Source of the DNA: Malus domestica
Taxonomy: Eukaryota; Streptophyta; Magnoliopsida; Rosales; Rosaceae
Direction: 5' to 3'
DNA: 64,000 nt
Assembly: GCF_042453785.1 (NCBI RefSeq)
Contig: NC_091673.1
Coordinates: 5,358,501-5,422,500, forward strand
Numbering within the stretch: the first letter of the stretch is position 1; each line of letters starts with the position of its first letter. The notes below the pieces were generated by a model. It saw nothing but the letters and a program-made list of their open reading frames with translations, did not search any database and was not told where the DNA came from. The position numbers and the translations under genes were made by a program. Of this stretch, positions 1 through 11,066 are shown piece by piece.

Positions 1-671
1 GTGGTTGTTAATTTATAAATAAAGAATATAAAGAAACATCTGTTTTAGCATCAGCCTTCTTTGCATGTGCGGGGTGATGTAAACAAGTGCATTGTGATCA
101 ATCTAAATATTGGATTCAAGATTATCTAATGCATGTCTACCTTTCTCTTTCTTATTATATCTCTAGGTATACTAAAGCTCTCTTTTATTTTTTCAAAGTT
201 TCTATTAGGTATGGTAATTTTGGGGCTTTCTTTTCCTTTTTTTTATTGGTTTACCCGAGTGTGGATGATAAACAAGTGAGAATGCAACTTTTACTAGTTT
301 CCTTTTGACAATACATTTGGCGTCGTTTTCTTTATTTCAAGTTCATTGCTGTGCTGTTTTCTGGTCACACTCCTCCTCATCTTACTAGCACTAGCATCCA
401 TCCCTATATGGGCTGTTAACAGTTGCACTCCGTCCCATCTTTCAGTAACCCCCTTTCTCAACTTCTGCTATCTTTGTGCGTGCTTTACACCATATTTGTT
501 TGAAGTTGTTAGGAACAAGAAATTGTTAGCATGAAATCTTCAAACTTAATGAAAGTTGTTTAATCAACTATAAGTGTAAAATGATTATTTGATTTTGTTC
601 CAGTTATTGTTGACTGAGTAATAGATTTTGGTCAAGCAATACGCATTGAATTTTCTTTAAATGCTCTGTAG
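1..671 (+). other. intron of the RGG-protein gene (partial)
   Basis: AT-rich, T-tract-rich sequence ending in a splice acceptor AG at 670-671, directly before an exon that reads on in frame. No exon is recognisable here. It is taken as intron because the coding sequence that follows has no start codon of its own. The upstream exons of the gene must lie outside the window. Confidence 0.6.
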
Positions 672-1246
672 GTTGAAGACACTGCAAATTTTCAAGGACA
701 TGATACAGGTGATAGCCAATCGAGTCATACAGAGGAACTTCAGAAGGTGCTCTCAGCATAGCATTCGACAGTTGGTTCTTCTTATTTTAGCATTTTACAG
801 GCAATTTTTTTTGGAATTTGCATCTAGTTTATTGAATGTGGGAGGTTCTTTCTTTGCAGGATGAAGTAGTGACAGAAAATCAGTCGGAGGCTGTCTCAGC
901 TCAACAAGAAAAGGTTCAGCTAGAAACAGAAGCAGACTACAACCAGAGAGATGTAGAATTCGAGCAACAGCATGCTTCTCGCAGACCATACCAAAACCAA
1001 AGAGGTGGTCGTGGGGGAGGTGGCCGTAGAGGTTACACTAATGGCCGTGGAGGTCGAGGCAATGGCAGAGGAGGTGGTTCCTTCCAGAATGGTCGCAACC
1101 AGTATTACGACCAGCCTGGAAATTATTATCCAAGACCCTACTATAACAATAGGGGAAGGGGTGGTAGGGGTGGCGGGTCCTCATACAACCACCAAGATGC
1201 AGCTCAAGAGGGTCATGCCTCGGCCAACGTTGGAGTTGCTTCATAA
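672..1246 (+). CDS. glycine-rich RGG-box protein, last two exons
   Basis: Two in-phase exons are visible. Exon 672-746 (25 codons, starts VEDTANFQGHDTG) is followed by a GT...AG intron 747-859, then terminal exon 860-1246 ends with TAA. The last exon has a Glu/Gln-rich start, then a low-complexity tail with many RGG, GRGG and GGR blocks mixed with Tyr/Asn/Pro-rich stretches (QYYDQPGNYYPRPYYNN), and ends NVGVAS. RGG tails are known to bind RNA and to be arginine-methylated, so an RNA-binding or RNP-associated role is likely but inferred. From memory it resembles the Arabidopsis glycine-rich protein At1g27090, whose neighbour At1g27100 is a DUF569 gene; DUF569 genes also occur later in this window. 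The N-terminal part is missing, so domain assignment stays open. Two overlapping frames in the same region are shadows. Confidence 0.8.
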
Positions 1247-3221
1247 TGGTACCTTCAGTCTCTGTAGAATGTTTCTTGCTAGTTTTTGTATGGGGCAGTG
1301 GGGTGGAGACGTTTGCCGCATTGCATGAAACATGGTTTTTCGATGTGGGCGGTTGACGGACTCACCATCTGGGATGGTTTTTGGTCGTCTGTCGTTCAGT
1401 TAATGTGTTTTGTGTTGGAAAACATCCAAAGATATAAGATGTTGAAGTATTTTTGGGACATTGTTTGACTTAATTTAACCCCGGTGCGGCGGTGCCTGAT
1501 GCCTGATGATTAAATTTCTTCGTCCGACTACAATTTATTGTACTTATTGATGGAAATGGTTCGTGTTTGGGTTTACTTATCCGTGTTGAGTCTCCACCCT
1601 CAAATCTGTATACAAATAATTTACAGTTGCTCATACTATTTGTCAGAGAAATTAAAGTTGTTATTTTTTATTTGATTAGTTGAACGGTTTGTGCTGTTTT
1701 GAACAAATGAAAATATAAGGGTTTTTTAGTTAAAATAGTTTATGAGATTGATATAATTTTTTACTTTGGTCTTGAGATTTAAAATTGGTATAATTGGTTT
1801 TTGAGTTCGTCCATTATCAATTATTTTCGTTCTTTTGTGAAAAATTTCCGTTAGATCAGAATAAAATGACAAAAATACTCTCAAATTTAATCAAAACATT
1901 TTGGCATATTATTTATTAAATTGAGGATTTTTTTTGTCATTTTTGTCTTTATTTAATAGAAATTCTTCATGGAAGGAGATGGTGGAATAACTCATTGACC
2001 ATTAATATTTATTTCAAATCTCATATACCAAACTGAAGAGTTATGTCAATTTCGGAGACTAATTTTGGCTAAAATATCTAGATATAATTGTATATAAAAT
2101 ATATCTGTTTGGTATATCGAATTTCTTTTTTGGAAAAATTATAGATAAAATATACTTTTAATACTTAATTTCATATTTAAACAATACTTTTTAAACATTT
2201 CAATGAGAGATAAAAATTAATACATGTGAAAGATGATATCATTTACTTTTTTTTTCCTCTAAAGTGTAAGTTACAAAAATACCCTTTATCTTTTGCATTT
2301 TTTCACACTTCTTTCTCTTGTTCCCTTATCTTTTTACTTTCTCATGCTCCCTCTGTCTCTCTTTCTTTTTTTCTTTTTTCGAATCTCTCTCTCTTTTTCT
2401 CTCTCCCTTCCCTTTTCCCATTTCATCAGCAAACAAACAACAAATATTGATCCATACACCAATAAAATCTTAAGTTATACATATGCCTGATCAAGAAAAC
2501 ACAGTACGATGAAGCACAAACCATTCTTCACAATTTGTCACAAGATCATCTTCAAGAATTTAACGAGCCCAAGTAAAAAATTTGATATGAGGAAATGTTG
2601 CAGGAGCTAGCTAGACCAATGTTAACTTGTAAGTTTGTCTACCAACTCTTTATATTTAAATATAAAAAATAAAAAAACTTTTCTCGAGGAGCTTGACCAC
2701 TTGGTGAAGCACTGAAATCCTCTATGGTAAAGGAGACTTCCCATATTTGAAGAGATTTCTTCATTTAGAAATGAGTTAGTTTGTTAATTTTGTAGAGATT
2801 TATAGATGTTGAAATGGATCTTAATTTGAATTCTACTATAAGTTAGAAGGTCAGTACCAAAATAGCTTATATTTGTACAAGAACAACAGCATTGAAATTC
2901 ATTTTTCTTTACTTCGATTAAATTATGGTAACAAAATAGGGTGACATTTTGTAGTTCTGAACTAACATATATAGTTTTATTTCGTTAATTTAAACAAAAG
3001 CATGCTTATTTTCTAGTTACTGAGCTTAAAGTATCACTATAATTTATGTTTTGTTTCTTCTGCTTATTTGCTTTCAGGTTCAATATCTACAGATGAAACA
3101 AATAAAGATTTGTATGCGAGGATTAGTGAAATAGTTGTATTGTAATTTTGTTGTATTTTCGTTGGGTTGTATAGGGAGCTGAGTTTGTAAATGAATCTAT
3201 TAAATGTGTTTCTTTTGGTCT
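1247..3221. other. 3' UTR and intergenic DNA
   Basis: The first few hundred bases after the TAA are probably the 3' UTR of the RGG gene. The rest is AT-rich, with a long pyrimidine tract (CTTT/CTCT-rich, about 2247-2420). No coding pattern, RNA gene or defined transposon was seen. Confidence 0.5.
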
Positions 3222-3730
3222 GCAAAAATGGTTGAAGACGGGTTTAATTGATTCTGCAAAAAATAATCGAGGATGGGTTAAACTGATTCTGCAAAAATGG
3301 TCGATGACGGGTTGAACTGATTTTGCAGGTGAGTTGAACTAATTCTACAAAAATAGTCGATGACGGGTTGAACTAATTCTTCAAAAATGGTCGAGCACGA
3401 GTTAAACTGATTATGCAAAAATGATCGATGACGAATTGAACTGATTTTGCAAAAATGGTCGAGGATAGGTTGAATGATTATGCAAAAATGGTTAACGATG
3501 AGTATAACTAATTCTGTAAAATGGTTGAGGACAGGATGAACTGATTCTGCAAAAATAGTTGAGGACGGGTTGAACTGATTCTGCAAAAATAGTCGATGAC
3601 GAGTTGAACTAATTCTGCAAAATGATCGAGAACGGGTTGAACTAATTCTACAAAAATAGTCGATGATGAGTTGAACTGATTTTGCATATAGTTTCAGAAC
3701 TGATTCTATAGAAATAGTCGATGATAGGTT
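3222..3730. repeat. minisatellite, period about 38 bp
   Basis: Roughly a dozen diverged tandem copies of a unit of about 38 bases built around GATTCTGCAAAAATGGTCGA followed by TGACGGGTTGAACT. Units differ by point changes and small deletions, so it is an old array. Open frames across it, such as one on the minus strand, exist because the unit lacks stops in one frame; they are not genes. Confidence 0.85.
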
Positions 3731-4050
3731 ATGCTTATGATATATATTAATTTTGTTGGAGTTGTGAGGGCTGAGTTCTATTAACAGCCCTAAAGATTTA
3801 GGGGTATGGTTGGTATTCTAAAACATTGTTTTCATGTTTTTGGGCTGGACTTTAGTTGTTTTTTTTTTTTATGTTTTTGTCTCTTCTTGACATGTTTAAA
3901 AACTAGTGGGGTTACTTGAAATATAGTAAAAGTTTTTGTCTCTGTATATAAAACTCTATTTTTTTTTCTTCTTCTTATTTTTCTTTCTTTACATGTTCTC
4001 TCTCCAATTCCGCACCCTTCCTTGTATAAATAAATAAATAATAGGAAAGA

Positions 4051-4204
4051 TTCCCTCCAAAGTCCAGAGATAAAGTAATCCAGGCCTTTAAAATTTGATT
4101 CAACAGTAAAAGATTGTTATAGCTTTTAAAAGTTTTTACTAATTTCTCTGTTTCTGGTCGTTGAATCAAATTTTAAAGACCTGATCCCTGGGCTTTAGAG
4201 GAAA
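4051..4204. mobile_element. MITE-like inverted repeat
   Basis: The left arm (TTCCCTCCAAAGTCCAGAG, then TTTAAAATTTGATTCAAC) matches the reverse complement of the right arm ending at 4204, which contains GTTGAATCAAATTTTAAAG. It has the architecture of a small non-autonomous DNA transposon. No certain target duplication was found. Confidence 0.55.
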
Positions 4205-4425
4205 ATATACAGAGAAGATTTCTTTCCTAAATAATATATCAATTTAGCCAATCGAATTTCTTTTTTTTTCTTTACATGTTTTCTCTCCAAATTTACTCCC
4301 CTCTTTTATCACTTTTTTCTTTGTCTTTCTTTTTCTATACAGAAATCAGTGCAAGTTGTTGACGTATGATCTTTAAATAGAATGAGAAGAAAGAGAAAAG
4401 AATCATACCCCTTTTCTTTATGGAC

Positions 4426-4640
4426 AAGGATCCGCTCTGGATCTTCTTTGTGGGGATTTGGGGGATCAATCAATCGAGTCCGTTCAACGCACATCGTGCG
4501 GTCAGTTATCGTTAAGTACTATTTATATTCAATTTAAAATTTAAAATTTAAAATAATTTCTAACCGCATGATATACGATGAACGAACAAGATTGATTGAT
4601 GTTCCGGATTCCTATAAAGAAGATCCAAAGAGGATTCTAT
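4426..4640. mobile_element. MITE-like inverted repeat
   Basis: Ends AAGGATCCGCTCTGGATCTT and AAGAAGATCCAAAGAGGATT are imperfect inverted repeats, and GATCAATCAATC is mirrored by GATTGATTGATG further in. It may belong to the GATCC-type family found at 44876, 56694 and 61245. Non-coding. Confidence 0.5.
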
Positions 4641-4935
4641 TCCTTTCTTTATTACTCCAGCCCAAAGACAAAGTCTTTTTTTTCTTTTAAATTGGTCCCT
4701 CTCAGCCCATTGTTTGTCCGGTCCACGAATAAACTTTTGAGTTCTAGTGGGGTTTTTTTTGTTTGCTTTCTAGTCCCTCCAAGAAGCAGCATCCAACTAA
4801 TCTAAATTATAAAAAGAGAGATTCGTGTTTTGAGTGCGTAGTTGGAAGCTCATATGTTCTAATTAGTGCGACTACGCTCACATATGATATATGCTACATT
4901 CATAATTGTTATCTTTTAAACTAGTATTGTTTTTT

Positions 4936-5089
4936 GGGAACTTTAACGAAAAGCATCATGTACTGATTACTTTAACGAAAAACTACATTTTTACACTAAA
5001 AAGTCAATCATGGTACTATTCATTTTACCATTTATTTTGTCCTTATCATTAAAATTCAAAGTTTTCAAGCTCTTTTCATTAGTTTTCCT
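4936..5089 (+). mobile_element. MITE family M1, copy 1 (9-bp TSD)
   Basis: A 154-bp element starting GGGAACTTTAACGAAAAGC and ending CATTAGTTTTCCT, flanked by 9-bp direct repeats TTGTTTTTT (4927-4935 and 5090-5098). Three more copies in the window (6995, 50951, 62631) each have a perfect 9-bp target duplication. Nine-base duplications are typical of Mutator-like elements, so I read it as a MULE-derived MITE. Confidence 0.8.
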
Positions 5090-5114
5090 TTGTTTTTTTT
5101 GGTTTAATAAGACA

Positions 5115-5929
5115 TTCTATATTATTTTAATGTGTAGGGAGGGATAGTTCAAACTAAATTTGAAGATGGGGACACGCTGCACTAACTAGTTAGTTTAATC
5201 CACGTCTATAATTTTTTTTGAAATCCTCCATGGAAGAATTAAGTGTTGCCTTTTGAAAATCTGAGATGCTCTTGAAAGTTGTCCACCAATTACTCGACGA
5301 ATTGCCTCTATGGTATTGGACAGGATAACTGCTAGCATCATATGCCGTGTATGCGTTGCTATGACATCTTTCCATAGACTCACTCAGCATATGTTGGCAT
5401 TTGTGGACATGCTCACTCAAAAACTATTGATATCAGTTGACATGCTCACTTTATGTTGGCATATGTCGATAGACGTGCAATATGTCTTAACAAATGATCT
5501 CAAGCCTACCAAGGCCCAATGAAATATCAATTTGCATACTATTCCAATAAAAAAATATTTGCACGCTACTTGCACAATTTTTATTGATCCCTCAATAATT
5601 TTTTCTGAATCCGACACTTAGACTAGTTTGGTACTAACGTGCTTTTATAAAAAAATGGGTATAAAAAAAAAAACTAAACTCAAAAAGGTGTTTGGTAAAC
5701 ACTTAAAAACAATTTATGTTCACAGTTTTGGGTGAAAAAAAACTAAAAATGTAAAGCGCAAAAATGAGCCTATTCTCATAGCACAGCAAAAACAATTTTT
5801 TTTTTCAAAACACGGCAATACCAAATCAGTCCTTAATGGGTTTATGTGCATTGCACGGTGGTGCGCAACTTGGATGGAAGCAAAAATTTGGGACCATAGG
5901 AAAGTTCAAGAAAGAGATGCCTTTTTATT
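5115..5929. repeat. array flank block R, copy 1
   Basis: This block (TATTATTTTAATGTGTA... through GGTTTATGTGCATTGC...) is repeated with high identity at about 10380-10985, where the two inserted MITEs of this copy are absent. A short trace is also seen at 32046-32100. It marks the left part of a thioredoxin duplication unit. Both copies hold similar 76-codon minus-strand frames, but close DNA identity explains this without coding selection. Confidence 0.75.
5621..5832. mobile_element. Tourist-like (PIF/Harbinger) MITE
   Basis: A 212-bp element with inverted ends GACTAGTTTGGTA and TACCAAATCAGTCC, flanked by TTA duplications (5618-5620 and 5833-5835). The paralogous block at 10.9 kb reads straight across the site without the element, so the insertion happened after that duplication. 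TTA target sites and G-rich short TIRs are typical of PIF/Harbinger MITEs. A related copy lies at 39101-39432. Confidence 0.8.
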
Positions 5930-6179
5930 GGAGGCAGATTGTCAGCCCTCCTGTTTGGGTGCCCTTCTCATCCTCTCCTGTTTGGGTGCCCTTCTCGTCC
6001 CCTCCTATTTTGTGTGGTCACGGTTAAGCCATGTCAACATTTTATATTAATTTTTTTTATAGAGATAATAAGACAAAAAGTAATAAGAATATAAAATGTT
6101 GACGTAGCTTAACCGTGACCGCACAAATAATAAAGGATGGGAATGTCACCCAAACAGGAGGGCAGACAATCTGCCTCCC
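5930..6179. mobile_element. MITE family M2, copy 1
   Basis: Inverted ends GGAGGCAGATTGTC and GACAATCTGCCTCC, with a long internal palindrome around GGTCACGGTTAAGC / GCTTAACCGTGACC. The paralogous position in the copy near 10.98 kb lacks it. A short internal tandem duplication (CCTCCTGTTTGGGTGCCCTT) is present near the left end. A second copy at 62014-62211 has a clean 9-bp TSD. Confidence 0.8.
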
Positions 6180-7977
6180 TTTTTAGTAGCCTCACCTAAT
6201 TCATTAAATTTGCTTCCGCATTATAGGAGCTCATGGATTTGGACTTTGTTCACATGACGGTTATTATGTGTAAATGTCTTGTTCTAAAGTAGTTCCGGCA
6301 GTTTCCAAAAAAAAAATTTGTTCCGGTAAAAATTCTATTATGTTCTGAAGTATATTATATTTTTAAAACTTTAACAGTTAGATTCTAATTATTGTACTAT
6401 TAATCAAGTGTCTAATGATCAAATATCTTAAAATATAACGTAATCCGATACATTGAAAGAAATTTCATTTGGTCATGTAATTAACCTGACTTTTGGTATA
6501 ATTTGGGATTGCTACTAATGGTGAATAAATGCCATTCTCCTTGTTTTTACGTCATGTGACAAAAATTGCCCATTGACATTAACAGCAGCCAAGTGCTCCT
6601 CTTTAAACTCCAATTGGTGTAATTAGGGATCCCAGCATTTAGATCCCAGCATTTACCTTTTAAGTAGAAAGTGAAAAATGATTGAATTGACTTAGATCCC
6701 AACTCCACAAACAACACAACTCACCAACTATCATAGACTTTTACTTTTTTTTTTAAATTTATTTAATCTTTTTGCGGTGTTCATTTAGACTTAATTAACG
6801 TCTAGGATCGATCTACTAAGAGTACATGGATAGAAATTGCCTTAAAAAACCGGTTTGTAAGAGAAAGGTGCCCAAAAGCTTTAAAACAACACTAGTATAT
6901 TTTATTTTCTGATATGAGGACAATTGAGTCATAACATTACACAACACTTATGTACGCAATAACTCTTAAACGGATCAGTTGATCATTTAAAAAAGGGAAC
7001 TTTAACGAAAAGCTCCCGATACTGTTCACTTTAACGAAAAACCACATTTTAACACTAAAAAGTCAATCCTTATACTATTCACTTTACCCTTTATTTTGTC
7101 CTTATCGTTAAAACTCAAAGTTTTCAAGCCATTTTCATTAGTTTTCCTTTTAAAAAATTGGCTTGTAAATAAAGAGTGTACAAATACTCTTAAACTACTA
7201 TAACGTCCTAAAAATATCCATAAAAGGGGGAAAATGCTATATATACATTTTCGTGGACGTATCATTAAAACTAGTGCCGAGTGAGTTGGAGATATAAATC
7301 ACAATATGATCAATAAATATGTTATAAATATGCTTCAATTATAGCAATAGTTGCTAAATTATGGTTTTGAAAATATTTCGTTCATGAATTTAAATATTAG
7401 TTTTATAGTCCCAAAATAAAATCTTGCTTTGTCCTCCATCGAACTTTTTCTACCAAACGTAGGGGTACAAATGAAGAATCAAACGTCCACTAGGCAAAAG
7501 GAATACACGTTTATATAAAAAATGAAATGTCCCTTTAATAATGATCAATATCAAATCTTAGATGCCTTAAAATTTTCCTAATTAAGTTCAGTGGTGTACA
7601 ATTCATTTAGCAAAATGTGGTTTAATATCTCAATGAATCAAGTGTTGAGTTCTATTTATGCTTCTGAGTTTTAAACTTCTTATATCTTAAATTATTACAA
7701 TAGTTTCAAATTTTCTTTATTCTGCTTAATAATAATTAAAAAAAAGAAATAAAAAAAAAGGTCCAATCAAAAAGCCGAACGAATCCAATGCTTAAAGTTG
7801 ATCGCGCAACTTTTGCCAATTACCCTACACTATATAAACCCCTTCCCACCAACACCAAATATCCACGCCAAACGCAGTCGATTTGAAGAAAATAATTAAG
7901 CTTAATTATTTAAATTAAGCTTATTATTGTGCTTTATCATCATCTCTCAGAGACAAAGAGAAGAAGAAGAAGAAGAA
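6180..7977 (+). promoter_or_regulatory. upstream flank and promoter of thioredoxin copy A
   Basis: This segment is repeated upstream of B (16794-18226), C (19357-21573), D (34022-35342) and E (38788-40350). It ends with a TATA box TATATAAA at 7831-7838, 147 bases before the ATG, followed by a shared leader with CACCAACACCAAATATCCAC and a purine-rich GAAGAAGAAG stretch just before the ATG. An M1 MITE sits inside it, and about 7618-7760 resembles a SINE that is also in B and C but not in D. Confidence 0.65.
6995..7148 (+). mobile_element. MITE family M1, copy 2 (9-bp TSD)
   Basis: Same ends as the copy at 4936. It is flanked by a perfect 9-bp duplication TTTAAAAAA (6986-6994 and 7149-7157). 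The B, C and E flanks show the empty site, which confirms a recent insertion specific to unit A. Confidence 0.9.
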
Positions 7978-9222
7978 ATGGGAGGTAACACGTCACACTT
8001 TGAAGACTCGGATGAATCTCCACTTGAACACATGTCTCGCATCGTGGCCTTCCATTCCCAGGACCAATGGAACACCCACTTTGCTGCCGTCAAAGACAGC
8101 AATAAACTGGTAATTAATTATGTTTAACCCTTAAGAAGTTTGTAGGCTGTGTAATTCAATTGTTTAAGGACATCCATTTTTACGTTGAAAGTCTCAAGTT
8201 CAAATTCTCCATCGTAGGTACTAGCGTTTGTATAAACTCTATGATTAACTCTATTATACTCTACTCTGTTTATTTGAATGAAGTTGCTTAACTGATTAAT
8301 TATTTTGTTTGGATGGTGATGGTGATGAACAGATGGTGATTGATTTCACGGCTAAATGGTGTGGACCTTGTAGAGCCATGGAACCAATCTTCAGAGAGTA
8401 CGCTAATAAATTCACCGACGTTGAGTTCGTCAAGCTTGATGTCGACGAGCTATCGGTATACATATTTATGCATGAATACTTCTCATATTTTTCTTTAACT
8501 GTGTGTATATATTCCAATAAAAACTGTTATTTACATCTCAAAAAAGTTATCATGCGCTGATTCATTATAAAAATATAAAAATGGAATTCACAACCTGAAA
8601 AATGTAGGGGTGTGCTATCCACACACCTCTTTTTACTTCTCACACACCCCTTTCTGTCCTTTGATCTTCCTTAATTCATCCGATCCGATGACCGAAAATT
8701 AAAAGGATGTGAGAGAAGTAAAAAGGGATATGTGGATATCGCATCCCAAAATGTAATGACTATTTTTAAGTGTCAATAACATCTTCTTGAAATATGGATT
8801 TGACCCATGATTGAACATGACATATATATATATATATATATATTATATCAGAGATGTTGCCTTAATTACCAAGTGACCAAGGAATACATCGCTACTCACG
8901 CTTGAATTTGACACCAAAAATGGAGAATAAAAGAAAGTTTGTTTTTTTCTTTTTTTATCAACCCGTGATTTTAAATATAAATATGAGTGACCATGAATCC
9001 TCGATCACAGATGACAAAAAATGAGATTATTAAAATATATATTATATATATGGTGTATAACTGATAAATGTGAATGGATGGATGCAGGATGTGGCAGTGG
9101 AGTTTAGTGTGGAGGCAATGCCTTCATTTGTGTTCGTGAAGAATGGGGAGGTGGTTGATAAGGTCGTGGGGGCCAGGAAAGATGAACTGCAGAAGAAGAT
9201 TGAGAAACACAGGAAATCATAA
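7978..9222 (+). CDS. h-type thioredoxin, copy A (intact)
   Basis: Three exons, 7978-8109, 8333-8455 and 9088-9222, all joined in phase 0 with GT/AG borders, give 129 residues. The product reduces protein disulfides. It has WCGPC at residues 53-57, the buried Asp48 before it ([12 protein letters not shown]), and the cis-proline Pro97 in AMPSF. It starts MGGNTS: Gly2 plus Ser6 fits N-myristoylation, known for subgroup-2 h thioredoxins, so a membrane-linked cytosolic pool is likely. The middle and C-terminus ([15 protein letters not shown]) recall Arabidopsis TRX h7 (At1g59730). The start is fixed by the shared MGGN opening in all copies and a TATA box 147 bases upstream. A hAT-type MITE lies in intron 2. 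No breaks are seen. With copy D it is the best candidate for the working gene of the array. Confidence 0.93.
8607..8747. mobile_element. hAT-type MITE in intron 2 of copy A
   Basis: A 141-bp element with inverted ends GGGGTGTGCTATCCAC and GTGGATATCGCATCCC, flanked by an 8-bp duplication AAAATGTA (8599-8606 and 8748-8755). Intron 2 of B and C shows the empty site. Eight-base duplications are typical of hAT elements. Confidence 0.85.
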
Positions 9223-9270
9223 TTAAGTCTCCAGAAGAAGATTGTGGAACACAAGAGATCATAGTTAAGT
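9187..9270 (+). repeat. 42-bp tandem duplication over the stop codon of copy A
   Basis: The last 36 coding bases plus a few after (9187-9228, CTGCAGAAGAAG...) are repeated directly at 9229-9270 with a few changes. The second copy still reads like the C-terminal KKIEKHK segment plus a stop, but lies in the 3' UTR behind the first stop. The same duplication is in copy C (28458-28541), but not in D or E. Confidence 0.9.
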
Positions 9271-10372
9271 TTTAATTAGTAATCAATGGATTAATTAACT
9301 CATGCTGTGGTTTCTTGGATAGTACTTAGGTACTCACTTTTGAGTACTATATATACTCATTTTTTTTGTTTGGCCTAATCAAACACGTGTTTCTTGTTTT
9401 TTAAAAGTTATTGTGACACTATTTTTTAAAACAATAAAACATGTATTAAAATAACGTTAGGCCAAATCTAAAAAGTAAATATATAAAGTATTCACTAGTG
9501 AGTATCTAAGTATTATCCAATTAAAGCTCGATCAGGAATATATTATAATGACAACGTGATACCAACATGTGAGAGTGGAAGAAATAAAGCGAAAAGGAAA
9601 GAATATAGGAAAGCTGAATAAGGTGTACAGTGAATAATATTGATAATGTATTCTTTAATTTTCGTGATTGTCTATGATGTTTGTATTTCTCAAGTATTAT
9701 TTCTCTTTTTGATAAATTGTAAGCTATGTATCAATAAATTTAGAGCAGTGTTATTCACACAGGTATTTTTACTTCTCACATGCCCCTCTTAATTTTTGGT
9801 CATCGAATCAAATGAATTGAAGAAAATCAATGGCCAAAGACTAACAAAGATGTGTGCAAGATAAAAATGTGTGTGTAAATATAATTGTCCTAAATTTAAT
9901 GGATCACTTTGTATTGCTTTCTTTTGATTAATTGGCGTTGTAAAATTCTTTAAAAAAAAAAACATCGTAAACCTATTTTGTGGAATATTGCTACACTATA
10001 ACGAAATATTCTTCATAAATTTTAAAAAGTTTTGTGTTAAATGGCAACATTTCACTATTTCACAAACAAATTAACAATCATGAGTAAAATGTGTTGGGTT
10101 TTGGTGAGCTCTTTTGTGTGTACATTAAGAACAAGGTTATAATACATTTGGAAATATCGTCATTAATTGAGTGACATAAGTATTTCCAACGGTCCTTTCG
10201 TCTGGGTCGTTGGATTTCCAACTGTAAAAAGTTTGCAGATTTTTCTACAGCTACCACATGGCAAGATTTGGGGCATCCAATAGTAATAGTTTTGAAAATC
10301 AATGAGAAGTCAAATTGGTCTTTGCTTCAGGCTTGGGTGTTACGCATGACGGAGAAATGAGATGAGTGTAAC
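9271..10372. repeat. downstream flank of copy A
   Basis: Non-coding sequence repeated downstream of copy C (28542-29640) and in shorter form after D and E. It carries an old MITE-like insert about 9748-9892 (TTTTTACTTCTCACA ... on the left, GTGTGTAAATAT on the right) that is also in the C flank. At 10310-10372 it enters the PIF-like sequence seen in full at 29590 and is cut off there: the next bases belong to block R copy 2, so this is a duplication junction. Confidence 0.7.
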
Positions 10373-10375
10373 CCA

Positions 10376-10985
10376 CGTCTATATTATTTTAATGTGTAAG
10401 GAGGGAGAATTCGAACTAAATTCGAAGATGTGGACACGCTGCACTAACTAGTTAGTGTAACCCACGTCTATAATTTTTTTCAAAATCCTCCACGGAAGAA
10501 TTAAGTGTTGCCTTTTGAAAATATGAGAGGTTCTTGAAAGTTGTCCACCAATTTCTCGACGAATTGCCTCTATGGCATTGGACAGGGTAACTGCTAGCCC
10601 CATATGTCGTGTATGCGTTGCTATGGCATCTTTCCATAGACTCACTCAGCATATGTTGGCATTTGTGGACATGCTCACTCAAAAGCTATTGGCATCAGTT
10701 GACATGCTCACTCTATGTTGGCATATGTCGACATAAGTGCAATATAACTTGACAAATGACCTCAAATCTATCAAGACTCGATGAAATATCAATTTGCATA
10801 CTATTCCATCCAAAAAATATTCGCACGCTGCTTGCACAACTTTTATTGATCCCTCAACAATTATTATTATTATTTTGAATCCACCACTTAGTGGGTTTAT
10901 GTGCATTGCGCGGTGGTGCGCAACTTGGATGGAAGCAAAAATTTGGAACCACTGTAAAGTTCAAGAAAGAGATGCCCTTTTATTA
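10376..10985. repeat. array flank block R, copy 2
   Basis: Closely matches 5115-5929 without the two MITEs inserted there. It continues into the upstream flank of copy B. No coding function is supported. Confidence 0.75.
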
Positions 10986-11066
10986 GCCTCACTTAATTAA
11001 TTAAATTAGCTTCCACATTATAGGAGCTCATGGATTTGGACTTTATTCACATAACTGTAATTATGT

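Noticed and set aside
3222-3730. CRISPR-like spacing of repeats
   Set aside because: Contiguous diverged tandem repeat with no unique spacers, in a plant nuclear context.
5190-5420. 76-codon minus-strand frame also present at 10452-10682
   Set aside because: Conserved only because the surrounding DNA is duplicated with high identity; no known domain, start context or splice pattern.
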